Shown: piece after piece, positions 41,052 to 49,488 of the stretch
Layout of the letters: every line of letters begins with the position of its first letter
Numbering within the stretch: position 1 is the stretch's first letter
Origin: Streptomyces sp. NBC_01754
GTDB lineage: Bacteria; Actinomycetota; Actinomycetes; Streptomycetales; Streptomycetaceae
Assembly: GCF_035918015.1 (NCBI RefSeq)
Contig: NZ_CP109132.1
Coordinates: 6,758,001-6,822,000, forward strand
Length of the DNA stretch: 64,000 nt
Direction of reading: 5' to 3'
Translations under genes and position numbers: made by a program
Notes under the pieces: generated by a model
Told to the model about the DNA's origin: nothing
Database searches by the model: none
Seen by the model: the letters and a program-made list of their open reading frames with translations, nothing else

Positions 41052-42197
41052 ATGAGACGCACCCGCATCATCGGCATCGGCGCGGGACTCGCCGTGGTGG
41101 CCGTGGCCGCGGCCACGGGCGTGACGGCCATGGAGGAGAAGGGCACGACGACCGTCACCGCCTGCTTCGACCGGGCCACGGGGATCTACCCCGGGTCCGA
41201 CCTGCGGATCCTCGGGGTCAAGGTGGGCACGGTCGTATCGGTGAAACCGCGCGGCGAGGAGGTCCGGATCACCCTGCGGCTCGACAAGGGCGTCACGGTC
41301 CCCGAGGACGCGCACGCCGTCGTCGTCGCTCCCAGCCTCGTCGCCGACCGGTATGTCCAGCTCGCCCCCGCCTACACCGGGGGAGCGCGGCTGAAGGCCG
41401 GCGCCGTCCTGCCCGCCGCGGGCAACGCCACCCCCGTCGAGATCGACCAGCTGTACGAGTCGATCACCGAACTCTCCACGGCACTGGGGCCCGAGGGCGC
41501 CAACGCCGACGGCGCGCTCTCGGAGCTCCTGGAGACCGGCGCCAAGAACCTCAAGGGCAACGGAGAGGCCATCGGCGACTCCATCGAGCAGTTCGGCAAG
41601 GCGACGAAGACCCTCGACAAGTCGAGCGGGGACCTCTTCGACACCCTGTCCTCCCTACAGACCTTCACCACCATGCTGAAGGAGAAGGACGGCGACGTAC
41701 GGGCCGCCGAGCAGCAGCTCAACTCCGTCGCCGGATTCCTCGCCGACGACAAGGAGAACCTCAGCGCGGCCCTGAAGGAACTGGGCACGGCGCTCGGCCA
41801 GGTCAAGGGCTTCATCCAGAAGAACCGCGGCGCCCTCAAGCAGAACGTGGACCTGCTGGTGCCCCTCACCCAGACCCTGGTCGACCAGCGCGCCTCGCTC
41901 GCCGAGTCCCTCGACACCCTGCCGCTGACGGCGGGCAACGTACTCAACGCCTACGACCCGGCGAACCGCACCCTGAACGGACGCACCGACCTCAACGAAC
42001 TCTCCATGGGCGGCCCGCTCCTCGACCCCGAGCCGGGCGTCACCGGCCTGGACGGGCTGGCCCCCGTGGACGCCGCCCGGCGGAAGGCGCTGCCCGCCCT
42101 GCCGCTGCCGGCCGTCGGCACCGTCTACGGCACCCCGGAGAAGGCCGGGAGCGGGAAGAGCGGTACGGACGAGAAGAAGAAGGAGGCGCACCGATGA
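41052..42197 (+). CDS. mceD: MCE family protein, MceD position
   Basis: 381 residues: membrane helix (about 7-26), MCE domain (GIYPGSDLRILGVKVGTVVS), extended helices (about 130-300), then a hydrophilic tail ending in a Lys-rich stretch (DEKKKEAHR). One base after mceC; overlaps mceE by 4 bp. Confidence 0.95.
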   Translation: MRRTRIIGIGAGLAVVAVAAATGVTAMEEKGTTTVTACFDRATGIYPGSDLRILGVKVGTVVSVKPRGEEVRITLRLDKGVTVPEDAHAVVVAPSLVADRYVQLAPAYTGGARLKAGAVLPAAGNATPVEIDQLYESITELSTALGPEGANADGALSELLETGAKNLKGNGEAIGDSIEQFGKATKTLDKSSGDLFDTLSSLQTFTTMLKEKDGDVRAAEQQLNSVAGFLADDKENLSAALKELGTALGQVKGFIQKNRGALKQNVDLLVPLTQTLVDQRASLAESLDTLPLTAGNVLNAYDPANRTLNGRTDLNELSMGGPLLDPEPGVTGLDGLAPVDAARRKALPALPLPAVGTVYGTPEKAGSGKSGTDEKKKEAHR

Positions 42198-43348
42198 GCC
42201 GCGTCCCGCGCAGACCCGGAGCCCGCGCCCTCACGGGCCTCGCCGCCCTGGCCGCCGCCGGTGCCGCCCTCACGCTCGTCGTCACCGGAGTGGGCCTGCC
42301 CTCCTTCACCGGCATCGACCAGCTTCCGCTGCCCGGCGGCGCCGACCTCGGCGACCACCCGTACGAGATCACCGCGGAGTTCGACGACGTCCTGAGCCTC
42401 GCCCCGCAGTCCTCCGTCAAGGTCAACGACGTCGCCGTCGGCCGGGTCACCAGGATCTCCCTCACCCCGGGCAGCTGGACCGCCCAGGTCACCATGCGCG
42501 TCAACGGGAACATCACCCTGCCGGCCAACGCCTACGCCCACCTGGAGCAGTCCAGCCTTCTCGGCGAGAAGTTCGTCCAGCTCTCCGCGCCGCCCGACGC
42601 CACCGCCCAGGGGTCCCTGGCCGACGGAGACCGGATCCCGCTGGTCCGCACCAACCGCAATCCGGAGGTCGAGGAGGTCTTCGGCGCCCTGTCGATGCTC
42701 CTCAACGGAGGCGGCGTCGACCAGCTGAAGACCATCACCACCGAGCTCAACAAGGCACTGACCGGACAGGAACCCCAGATCCGCTCGATGCTGAGCCGCG
42801 TCGACACCCTCGTCACCGACCTGGACGACCACAAGGAGGACATCACCGACGCGCTCGACGGCGTCAACCGGCTCGCGGCCACCCTCGCCACCCGGAAACA
42901 GGACGTCGGTACCGTCCTCACCGACCTCAGCCCCGGCCTGAAGGTCCTGGAGAAGCAGCGCGGCCAGCTCCTGACCATGCTGCGCTCGCTCGACACGCTC
43001 TCCACCGTCGCCGTCGACACGGTCGACCGGAGCAAGGCCGACATGGTCGCCGACCTGAAGGCGCTCGCCCCCACCCTCACCGCACTCGCCGACTCCGGCA
43101 AGGACCTCCCCGACTCCCTCCAGGTGCTGCTCACCTACCCGTTCACGGACGAGGTGCTGCGCGGGGTGAAGGGCGACTACCTCAACGTCTACCTGGACGT
43201 CACAGCGATGCCCGGCACCCAGCTCATCCCGGCACTCGTCCCCGGCGATCCCACGCCCACCTATCCCCGGTCGGAGCAGCAGTCCGGGACGGGGCTGCCC
43301 CTGCCGCTCCCGGCGGTCACCGCATCCGGCACGGAGGGCACCCGCTGA
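42194..43348 (+). CDS. mceE: MCE family protein, MceE position, without lipobox
   Basis: 384 residues: membrane helix (about 12-35), MCE domain (SLAPQSSVKVNDVAVGRVTR), needle helices and a C-terminal proline-rich end. In mycobacteria the MceE subunit is a lipoprotein; here the N-terminal region (first 60 residues) has no cysteine, so lipidation is not possible from this start. Overlaps mceD (ATGA) and shares a base with the mceF start (TGATG). Confidence 0.94.
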   Translation: MSRVPRRPGARALTGLAALAAAGAALTLVVTGVGLPSFTGIDQLPLPGGADLGDHPYEITAEFDDVLSLAPQSSVKVNDVAVGRVTRISLTPGSWTAQVTMRVNGNITLPANAYAHLEQSSLLGEKFVQLSAPPDATAQGSLADGDRIPLVRTNRNPEVEEVFGALSMLLNGGGVDQLKTITTELNKALTGQEPQIRSMLSRVDTLVTDLDDHKEDITDALDGVNRLAATLATRKQDVGTVLTDLSPGLKVLEKQRGQLLTMLRSLDTLSTVAVDTVDRSKADMVADLKALAPTLTALADSGKDLPDSLQVLLTYPFTDEVLRGVKGDYLNVYLDVTAMPGTQLIPALVPGDPTPTYPRSEQQSGTGLPLPLPAVTASGTEGTR

Positions 43349-44577
43349 TGATCACTCTCGCCACCCGGCTCAAGAACATCGCCTTCCTCGTCGTCGCGGT
43401 GCTCGTCCTCGGCTACCTCGGCGTCCGGTACGCCGACCTCGGCCACTACGTGGGCCTGCGCGACTACTACACGGTCAAGGTGCGACTGCCCCAGACCGGC
43501 GGGCTGTTCACCCACTCCGACGTCACCTACCGCGGTGTCTCCGTCGGCAGGGTCGGCCCCATCGACCTCACCGAGGACGGAGTCGAGGCCGAACTCCGCA
43601 TCGACAACGGCGCACCGCGCATCCCGGACAGCCTGCACGCCGTCGTCGCCGGTCTCTCCGCCGTCGGGGAGCAGTACATCGACCTGCGGCCCAGCCGTGA
43701 GGCCGGTCCGTTCCTGGAGAACGGCTCGGTCATCGACGAGGCGGACACCACCGTCCCGGCGCCCGTCACCGACGTCCTCACCAGCGTCAACGACCTGACC
43801 GCCTCCGTCGACGCCGAAGCCCTGCGCACCGTCGTCGAGGAGTTCGGCGCGGCCTTCGAAGGACGCGGCGACGACCTCCAGGTCCTCCTCGACACCGGCA
43901 GCGCGTTCGTCGAGGCCGCCGACGAGGCGTTGCCCACCACCACGAAGCTGATGGCGGACGGCGAACGGGTTCTGCGCACCCAGGCCGAACAGGGCGAAGC
44001 GCTCAGGGGGTTCGCCTCCGGCGCGGAGCGGCTCGCCGCCGAACTCAAGGACTCCGACACCGATCTGCGCCGGCTGATCGCCGCGGCCCCCGGCGCCACC
44101 GCCCAGATCAGCGGACTGCTGCGCGATCTCGAACCCGGCTTCGGCGTCGTCGTCGCCAACCTCCTCACCACCTCCGAGGTGGCCGTCACCCGGCAGCGCG
44201 GCCTGGAGGAACTCCTGGTCAAGGTGCCGGCGGTCGCGGCGGCCGGTGCGAGCGTCATCGACGAGGACGGGGCCGCCCGGTTCGGGATGTCCGTCACGTT
44301 CTTCGAGCCGCTGCCCTGCACCGCCGGATACGGCGCCACCACCTACCGGACCGGTACCGACCTCTCCACCGCCCCCGCCGTCAACACCAAGGCCCGCTGC
44401 GCCTCCCCGCCCGGCAGCGGCGTCAACGTCCGCGGCAGTGCCAACGCCCCCAAGGGCGGCCCGGTGCCCGAACCGGCCGAGCCGGGATCGCTGCTCGCCG
44501 GAACCGGCGCGCTCGGCACCACCACGCGGCCGGCCGACGGCATGGCCGGTCTGCTGGGCCTGGGAGGTGGGAAGTGA
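43348..44577 (+). CDS. mceF: MCE family protein, MceF position
   Basis: 409 residues: membrane helix (about 9-27), MCE domain (GLFTHSDVTYRGVSVGRVGP), helical needle region, and a C-terminal Gly/Pro-rich tail after a cysteine pair (PCTAGYG ... ARCASPP). Last of the six MCE subunits. It overlaps the first Mce-associated gene by 4 bp (GTGA). Confidence 0.95.
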   Translation: MITLATRLKNIAFLVVAVLVLGYLGVRYADLGHYVGLRDYYTVKVRLPQTGGLFTHSDVTYRGVSVGRVGPIDLTEDGVEAELRIDNGAPRIPDSLHAVVAGLSAVGEQYIDLRPSREAGPFLENGSVIDEADTTVPAPVTDVLTSVNDLTASVDAEALRTVVEEFGAAFEGRGDDLQVLLDTGSAFVEAADEALPTTTKLMADGERVLRTQAEQGEALRGFASGAERLAAELKDSDTDLRRLIAAAPGATAQISGLLRDLEPGFGVVVANLLTTSEVAVTRQRGLEELLVKVPAVAAAGASVIDEDGAARFGMSVTFFEPLPCTAGYGATTYRTGTDLSTAPAVNTKARCASPPGSGVNVRGSANAPKGGPVPEPAEPGSLLAGTGALGTTTRPADGMAGLLGLGGGK

Positions 44578-45095
44578 CCACCCGTACGAAGAGGTGGGGC
44601 GGATGGGCCGTCCTGTGCGCGGCCGTGCTGGTCTGCGCCCTCGGCGGCTGGTCGTACGCACAGGCGCGCGGCGACGACACCCTGTCGTACGCCAAGAGCC
44701 GTGACGCCGCGCTCGCCGACGGCACCCGGCACCTCGCCCGGCTCAACAGCATGGACGGCGGCAGCGAGGAGAGCGTGGAGTCCGGGCTCACGGCCTGGCT
44801 CGCCGCCTCCACGGGCCCGCTGCGCGACCGCCTGGAAGACAGCCGCACGAAGGACACCGCCGCGCTCACCGCGTCCGGCACCACGGCGCGCGGCAAGGTC
44901 ACCGACGCCGCGCTCACCGCCCTCGACGAGCGGGCGGGCACGGCGGCGCTGATCGCCACCGTCGACGTCGAGGTCACCCCCCGCACCGGCGAGGGCGGCA
45001 CGGAGCGCAAACGCTTCGAGGCGTCCCTGGCCCGCACCGGGGACGGCTGGAAGGTCACGGCACTGGACGCGCTACCGGTCGGGAGCGGCACATGA
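44574..45095 (+). CDS. Mce-associated membrane protein A1
   Basis: 173 residues: short cytoplasmic N-terminus, one membrane helix (about 9-28), then an extracytoplasmic NTF2-like region (about 35-170). Mce-associated (Mam) proteins stabilise the mce complex. It is a paralogue of the protein at 45713-46243: both run YA.(S/A)RD.AL..G....(L/M)N..D in the same place and end in a TGDGWKVTALDALPVG / TSQGWKLSALGQAPVG motif. GTG start overlapping mceF. Confidence 0.88.
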   Translation: MTTRTKRWGGWAVLCAAVLVCALGGWSYAQARGDDTLSYAKSRDAALADGTRHLARLNSMDGGSEESVESGLTAWLAASTGPLRDRLEDSRTKDTAALTASGTTARGKVTDAALTALDERAGTAALIATVDVEVTPRTGEGGTERKRFEASLARTGDGWKVTALDALPVGSGT

Positions 45096-45700
45096 GGCGA
45101 TCCGGAACGACCACACTCGCCGGCACCCCGGACGACCCGGAGACGCGCGGGCCCGACGCGGAGCCGGAGGAGACGGACGCGGAGACGGACGCACCCCGGC
45201 GCGGCCGCCGCGCCCGCGTCCTCGCGGCGGCCCTGGCCGTCGTCCTGCTGGGCACCGGCGCCACCCTCTTCGTCCAGGCGCAGCGGCTCCGCGACACCCC
45301 GGCCACCTCCAACCGCGCGCTGACCGACAGCGCGGCGACCACCCAGGTCACCGGCGACGTCAGCAGCGCGCTGAGCAAGGTCTTCTCCTACGGCCCGGAG
45401 TCCACCGCGGCCACCAAGGAGACGGCGAAGCGGGTACTGGCCGGCAAGGCACTGGAGCAGTACGCGGCGTTGTTCGGCCAGGTGGAGAAACAGGCGGCCG
45501 ACCAGAAACTCACGCTCACCTCGCAGGCCGTACGCGCCGGGGTGACCCGGCTCGGTACCGGCAGCGCCCACCTCCTCGTCTTCCTCGACCAGGTGTACGA
45601 GCGAGAGGGCAAGGCGGTCACCACGGCGGCGGCCCAGCTCTCCGTGACCGCCCAACTGCGCGGCGGACGCTGGGTCGTCGTCGACATCACGTCCAGGTAG
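45092..45700 (+). CDS. Mce-associated membrane protein B1
   Basis: 202 residues: an acidic N-terminal cytoplasmic stretch (about 1-35, rich in D/E), a membrane helix (about 40-60), and an extracytoplasmic NTF2-like domain starting RDTPATSNRALTDSAATT. Paralogue of the protein at 46279-47064, sharing ALTD...V.G.....VFSY, the TLTSQAVRAGVTRL/LTTTVTESGVELL segment and the terminal W.VVDI/WRIAAID. The ATG overlaps the previous stop by 4 bp. Confidence 0.88.
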   Translation: MRRSGTTTLAGTPDDPETRGPDAEPEETDAETDAPRRGRRARVLAAALAVVLLGTGATLFVQAQRLRDTPATSNRALTDSAATTQVTGDVSSALSKVFSYGPESTAATKETAKRVLAGKALEQYAALFGQVEKQAADQKLTLTSQAVRAGVTRLGTGSAHLLVFLDQVYEREGKAVTTAAAQLSVTAQLRGGRWVVVDITSR

Positions 45701-45712
45701 GGAGAGGCACCG

Positions 45713-46243
45713 ATGGCACGGGTACGGACGACGGGGAATCCCCTGGTGGCGGTGGCGGTCGTGCTGGCGGTCGCGGCGGCCGGCGCGGCAGGCTGGGGCG
45801 GCTGGTCGCGCTACGACGCGGCCCACGACGACGCGGCGGCCTACGCAGAGGCCCGCGACGACGCGCTGGCCGCGGGGGAGCAGGCGGTGCAGAACATGAA
45901 CACGCTCGACCACACCCGGCTGGAGCAGGGCCTCGACAGCTGGGAGGACTCGACCACCGGCGATCTGCACCGGCAACTCGTCGAAGGACGGGAGGCGTTC
46001 GTCGAGCAGATCGAGGCGGCGAAGACCGTCAGCACCGCCAAGGTCCTGTCGGGGGCGGTGACCGAGCTGGACGACCGGGCCGGCAAGGCCGGGGTGATGG
46101 TGGCGCTGCGGGTCACCGTGACCGCGCCGAAGGGCGAACCGGCCGTCAAGGAGAGCCGGATGCTGGGGCAGCTCACCCGTACCTCCCAGGGGTGGAAGCT
46201 CAGCGCCCTGGGCCAGGCGCCCGTCGGCAACACCGCCGGCTGA
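45713..46243 (+). CDS. Mce-associated membrane protein A2
   Basis: 176 residues: membrane helix (about 13-32), then the same fold as A1 (44574-45095), from which it appears to be duplicated. GGGAGAGGC precedes the ATG at 45713. The body is amphipathic helix (DALAAGEQAVQNMNTLDHTR) followed by strands ending SQGWKLSALGQAPVG. Confidence 0.87.
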   Translation: MARVRTTGNPLVAVAVVLAVAAAGAAGWGGWSRYDAAHDDAAAYAEARDDALAAGEQAVQNMNTLDHTRLEQGLDSWEDSTTGDLHRQLVEGREAFVEQIEAAKTVSTAKVLSGAVTELDDRAGKAGVMVALRVTVTAPKGEPAVKESRMLGQLTRTSQGWKLSALGQAPVGNTAG

Positions 46244-46278
46244 CCCGCCGCCACCCCGCTCCCGAGAGGACCACTGAC

Positions 46279-47064
46279 ATGTCGACGACCCGACACCTCG
46301 TGAACCGCCGCCGCCGGCTGGCGGTCGTCGCCGCGACGGCGGCCCCGCCGCGGGAGACGGCCGCACCGGACCGGTCACCGGCCGGGACCGGGGCCGGCCC
46401 GGACTCCGGAGCCGGGAGCGGGACCGAAACCGGGGCCACGACGCGGGCAGACGGCCGGAAGGCGGACGCGGAGACGGATACCGAGGCGGACGCGGAGACG
46501 GAGACGGAGAGGGACGAACCCCCGGCGCCGCCCCGAGGAACACCGCCCCGCCTCCGGATCCGGCTCCCCGCCGTCCTCTGCGCGGCCACCGTCCTCCTCG
46601 GCGCCTTCGCCGCCTGGGGGTTCACCTCGGCCGCCACGCTGCGCGACGACCCGACCCGGCAGAACACCGCCCTCACCGACATCGGCCGCACCAGCGAGGT
46701 CAAGGGCCAGATCACCGAGGCCGTCGGCGCGGTCTTCTCGTACAACTACGCCTCGCCCGAGAAGTCGGACCGGGCCGCGCGGACCTACCTGACGGGCAAG
46801 GCCGTCCAGCAGCACGAGGACATGCTCGCCGAGGTACGCGCCCAGGCGCCGAAGCAGAAACTCGTGCTCACCACGACCGTCACCGAGAGCGGCGTCGAAC
46901 TGCTCGACGGCGACCGGGCCAGGCTGCTGGTCTTCGCCGACCAGAGCAACACCCGTACCGGCAAGGAGGGGGAGACGACCTACGCGGCGGCCATGTTCGC
47001 GGTCGACGCCGTCCGCCGCGGGGACACCTGGCGGATCGCGGCCATCGACACGTTCACCCGCTGA
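46279..47064 (+). CDS. Mce-associated membrane protein B2 with long acidic N-terminus
   Basis: 261 residues: a cytoplasmic N-terminus of about 95 residues rich in Glu/Asp/Thr (with repeated ETD/AETETE patterns), a membrane helix (about 100-120), and an extracytoplasmic NTF2-like domain paralogous to B1. The start at 46279 follows GAGAGGACCACTGAC. The low-complexity acidic stretch has no equivalent of this length in B1 and probably expanded after duplication. Confidence 0.87.
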   Translation: MSTTRHLVNRRRRLAVVAATAAPPRETAAPDRSPAGTGAGPDSGAGSGTETGATTRADGRKADAETDTEADAETETERDEPPAPPRGTPPRLRIRLPAVLCAATVLLGAFAAWGFTSAATLRDDPTRQNTALTDIGRTSEVKGQITEAVGAVFSYNYASPEKSDRAARTYLTGKAVQQHEDMLAEVRAQAPKQKLVLTTTVTESGVELLDGDRARLLVFADQSNTRTGKEGETTYAAAMFAVDAVRRGDTWRIAAIDTFTR

Positions 47065-47083
47065 CCCGGGAGAGGGAGGACAC

Positions 47084-48328
47084 ATGAGGTTCAACGACAG
47101 CGTGCGCCGCGGACTCGGCGGCACGGCCGCCGCGTTCGCCGCCATGGCCGCGCTCACCGCGTCCCAGGCTCCGGGCCTCACCGGCGCCGGCACGGGTGCC
47201 GACATGAAGAACGTGGCGGCGGACGACGTGGTGTGGACCGAGGTGCCCAACGACGACAGCTACCACACCGAACTGCCGCCCCTCATCACGCCCGAACCGC
47301 CGAAGGCCACCCCCGCCACGAAGAGCGGGCCCGCCCGGGCCGCGGCCCGGACCTGGGCGGAGGCCGGCATCCCCGCCACCGTCCTGGCCGCCTACCGTTC
47401 CGCGGAGACCTCCCTGGCCCGCACCGACCCCGGATGCCACCTTCCCTGGCAGCTGCTCGCGGCGATCGGAAAGGTGGAATCCGGCCACGCGTCCGGCGGC
47501 CGGGTGGACGCCCGGGGCACCACGCTCACCCCCATCCTCGGCCCGGTGCTCGACGGCGTGGGTTTTGCGCACATCCCCGACACCGACGCCGGCCGCTACG
47601 ACGGCGACGCCGTGTACGACCGGGCCGTGGGCCCCATGCAGTTCATCCCCTCCACCTGGGCGCACTGGGGTGCCGACGGCAACGGCGACGGACGGAAGGA
47701 CCCCGGCAACATCCACGACGCCGCCCTCGCCGCCGGCCGCTACCTCTGCGCCGGGCCGCGCGATCTGTCGGTACGCGCCGACCTCGACCGGGCGATCCTC
47801 AGCTACAACCACTCCGACACCTATCTGCGCACGGTCCTGTCGTGGCTGGAGTTCTACCGCAAGGGCACGCATCCGGTCGCCGACGGCACGGGGGTGGTCC
47901 CCGGCAGCCCCGGGGCGGGCGGTCCCCACGCGCCCAAGGCCCCGGTCGGCGGACCCGGCAGCCCGAGTGCCCCCGGCAAGGGCGGCGGCATCGTCATCGG
48001 CCCCCCGCCCGGCGGCACCCCGAGTCCGTCCACCTCGCCCACCCCGTCCCCCTCCGGCACCCCGGACCCGGGCGACTCGGCGACGCCCACGGACCCCGGC
48101 CCGAGCCCCGACCCCACGGACGGCGGTTCCCCGGACCCGTCCACCACTCCCGACCCGGACCCCACCACCACACCCGACCCCGGCGCCACGGACCCCGCCA
48201 CCCCCGGCCCCACCACGGCACCGGATCCGGACCCCGGCACCACGGACCCGGGCTGCCCCGGGCCCACCGGGACCCCCGACCCGAACGCCCCGTCCGAGGG
48301 CCCCTGCGCCACGCCGCCCACCGACTGA
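47084..48328 (+). CDS. Secreted lytic transglycosylase with Pro-rich tail, end of mce operon
   Basis: 414 residues. Signal-like N-terminal hydrophobic segment (about 10-30), transglycosylase domain (about 90-265) with the catalytic glutamate in LLAAIGKVESGHASGG (about residue 130) and the GPMQFIPSTW motif, then a C-terminal ~140 residues of Pro/Thr/Asp/Ser repeats that should be an extended wall-spanning tail. It would cleave peptidoglycan glycan strands, perhaps opening the wall for the Mce needle. Only 19 bp from the last Mce-associated gene, with GAGGGAGGA before the ATG, so probably the operon's last gene. Convergent with the ligase gene 4 bp away. Confidence 0.88.
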   Translation: MRFNDSVRRGLGGTAAAFAAMAALTASQAPGLTGAGTGADMKNVAADDVVWTEVPNDDSYHTELPPLITPEPPKATPATKSGPARAAARTWAEAGIPATVLAAYRSAETSLARTDPGCHLPWQLLAAIGKVESGHASGGRVDARGTTLTPILGPVLDGVGFAHIPDTDAGRYDGDAVYDRAVGPMQFIPSTWAHWGADGNGDGRKDPGNIHDAALAAGRYLCAGPRDLSVRADLDRAILSYNHSDTYLRTVLSWLEFYRKGTHPVADGTGVVPGSPGAGGPHAPKAPVGGPGSPSAPGKGGGIVIGPPPGGTPSPSTSPTPSPSGTPDPGDSATPTDPGPSPDPTDGGSPDPSTTPDPDPTTTPDPGATDPATPGPTTAPDPDPGTTDPGCPGPTGTPDPNAPSEGPCATPPTD

Positions 48329-48332
48329 CGGC

Positions 48333-49394
48333 TCAGCCGGCGCCGAACACGTCGGAGAGGTCGTACCGCACCACCTCCTCCAGTTGCTCGTAGGTGCAGC
48401 TGGAGGAGGTGCGGTCCGGGCGCCACCGCCGGAACCGGGCGGTGTGGCGGAAGCGGTCGCCCTCCATATGGTCGTACGCCACCTCGCAGACCCGCTCCGG
48501 GGCGATCGCCACCCACGACATGTCCTTCTTGCCCGACCAGCGGCTCGGCGCGCCCGGCAGCCGCGCGCCCTCGTGCGCCGCCGCGTCCGCCCAGGCCGCC
48601 CACGGATGCTCGGCGGGATCGATCCGCAGCGGTTCCAGCTCCTCCACCAGTTCGGCGCGCCGTCTCATCGGGAACGCCGCGCTCACCCCGACGTGCTGGA
48701 GGGCGCCCTCCGCGTCGTACAGCCCCAGCAGCAGCGAGCCCACCACCGGGCCGCTCTTGTGGAAGCGGTATCCCGCCACCACGCAGTCCGCGGTCCGCTC
48801 GTGCTTGATCTTGTACATCGCCCGTACTCCGGGGCGGTAGGGAAGGTCCAGCGGCTTGGCCACCACACCGTCGAGCCCGGCGCCCTCGTAGCGGTCGAAC
48901 CACTGCTCGGCCAGGGCCTCGTCGGTGGTCGCGGGCGCCAGGTGGACCGGGGCCGCGGAGCCGGCCGTGATCCGTTCCAGCACCGCCCGCCGCTCCGTCA
49001 GCGGCCGCTCGGTCAGGGTGTCGTCGCCGAGTGCGAGGACGTCGAAGACGACCAGGGACGCCGGGGTCCGCCCGGCCAGCGTCCGCACCCGGGAGTCGGC
49101 CGGGTGGATGCGCTCGCTCAGCCGGTCGAAGTCCAGCCGGCCCTCGTACGCGACCACGATCTCGCCGTCGACCACACAGCGCGGCGGCAGGTTCTCCCGT
49201 ACGGCCTCGACCACCTCGGGGAAGTAGCGGGTGAGCGGTTTCCCGGTCCGGCTGCCGAGCACCACCTCCTCGCCGTCCCGGTGCACGATCGCCCGGAAGC
49301 CGTCCCATTTCGCCTCGTACTGCATACCGGGCGGAATCGCGGACACGGACGTGGCGAGCATCGGTTTCACGGGAGGCATCACCGGCAGGTCCAT
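48333..49394 (-). CDS. ATP-dependent DNA ligase (LigC/LigD ligase-domain type)
   Basis: 353 residues: nucleotidyltransferase domain (about 1-205) and OB-fold (about 210-345). The adenylated lysine is K29 in YEAKWDGFRA. Motif III is LVVFDVLALG, motif IV is GLDGVVAKP, and motif V is YKIKHERTADCVV. Seals nicks using ATP, presumably in NHEJ or base-excision repair. The ATG at 49394 (MDLPVMPPVKPML) matches family N-termini. Divergent from the LigD-type polymerase gene, with 94 bp between them, which suggests joint expression; no ku gene is in the window. Confidence 0.93.
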   Translation of the reverse strand: MDLPVMPPVKPMLATSVSAIPPGMQYEAKWDGFRAIVHRDGEEVVLGSRTGKPLTRYFPEVVEAVRENLPPRCVVDGEIVVAYEGRLDFDRLSERIHPADSRVRTLAGRTPASLVVFDVLALGDDTLTERPLTERRAVLERITAGSAAPVHLAPATTDEALAEQWFDRYEGAGLDGVVAKPLDLPYRPGVRAMYKIKHERTADCVVAGYRFHKSGPVVGSLLLGLYDAEGALQHVGVSAAFPMRRRAELVEELEPLRIDPAEHPWAAWADAAAHEGARLPGAPSRWSGKKDMSWVAIAPERVCEVAYDHMEGDRFRHTARFRRWRPDRTSSSCTYEQLEEVVRYDLSDVFGAG

Positions 49395-49488
49395 GGCCCG
49401 ATTCTGGACTGCCGCACCCGGCGTGTCTCCCGATATGCGGCATATGTGGGTCCCGCCTACGGTGTCCGACATGGGAGCAGGAGCAGCG

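Noticed and set aside
46380..46510. Short GGA/GAC repeats as a possible regulatory repeat
   Set aside because: They encode the acidic, Thr-rich N-terminus of Mce-associated protein B2 and stay in frame.
47990..48320. Repetitive DNA that might be a tandem repeat or CRISPR-like array
   Set aside because: It is the coding sequence of the Pro/Thr/Asp-rich tail of the transglycosylase. Repeat units are irregular and have no spacers.
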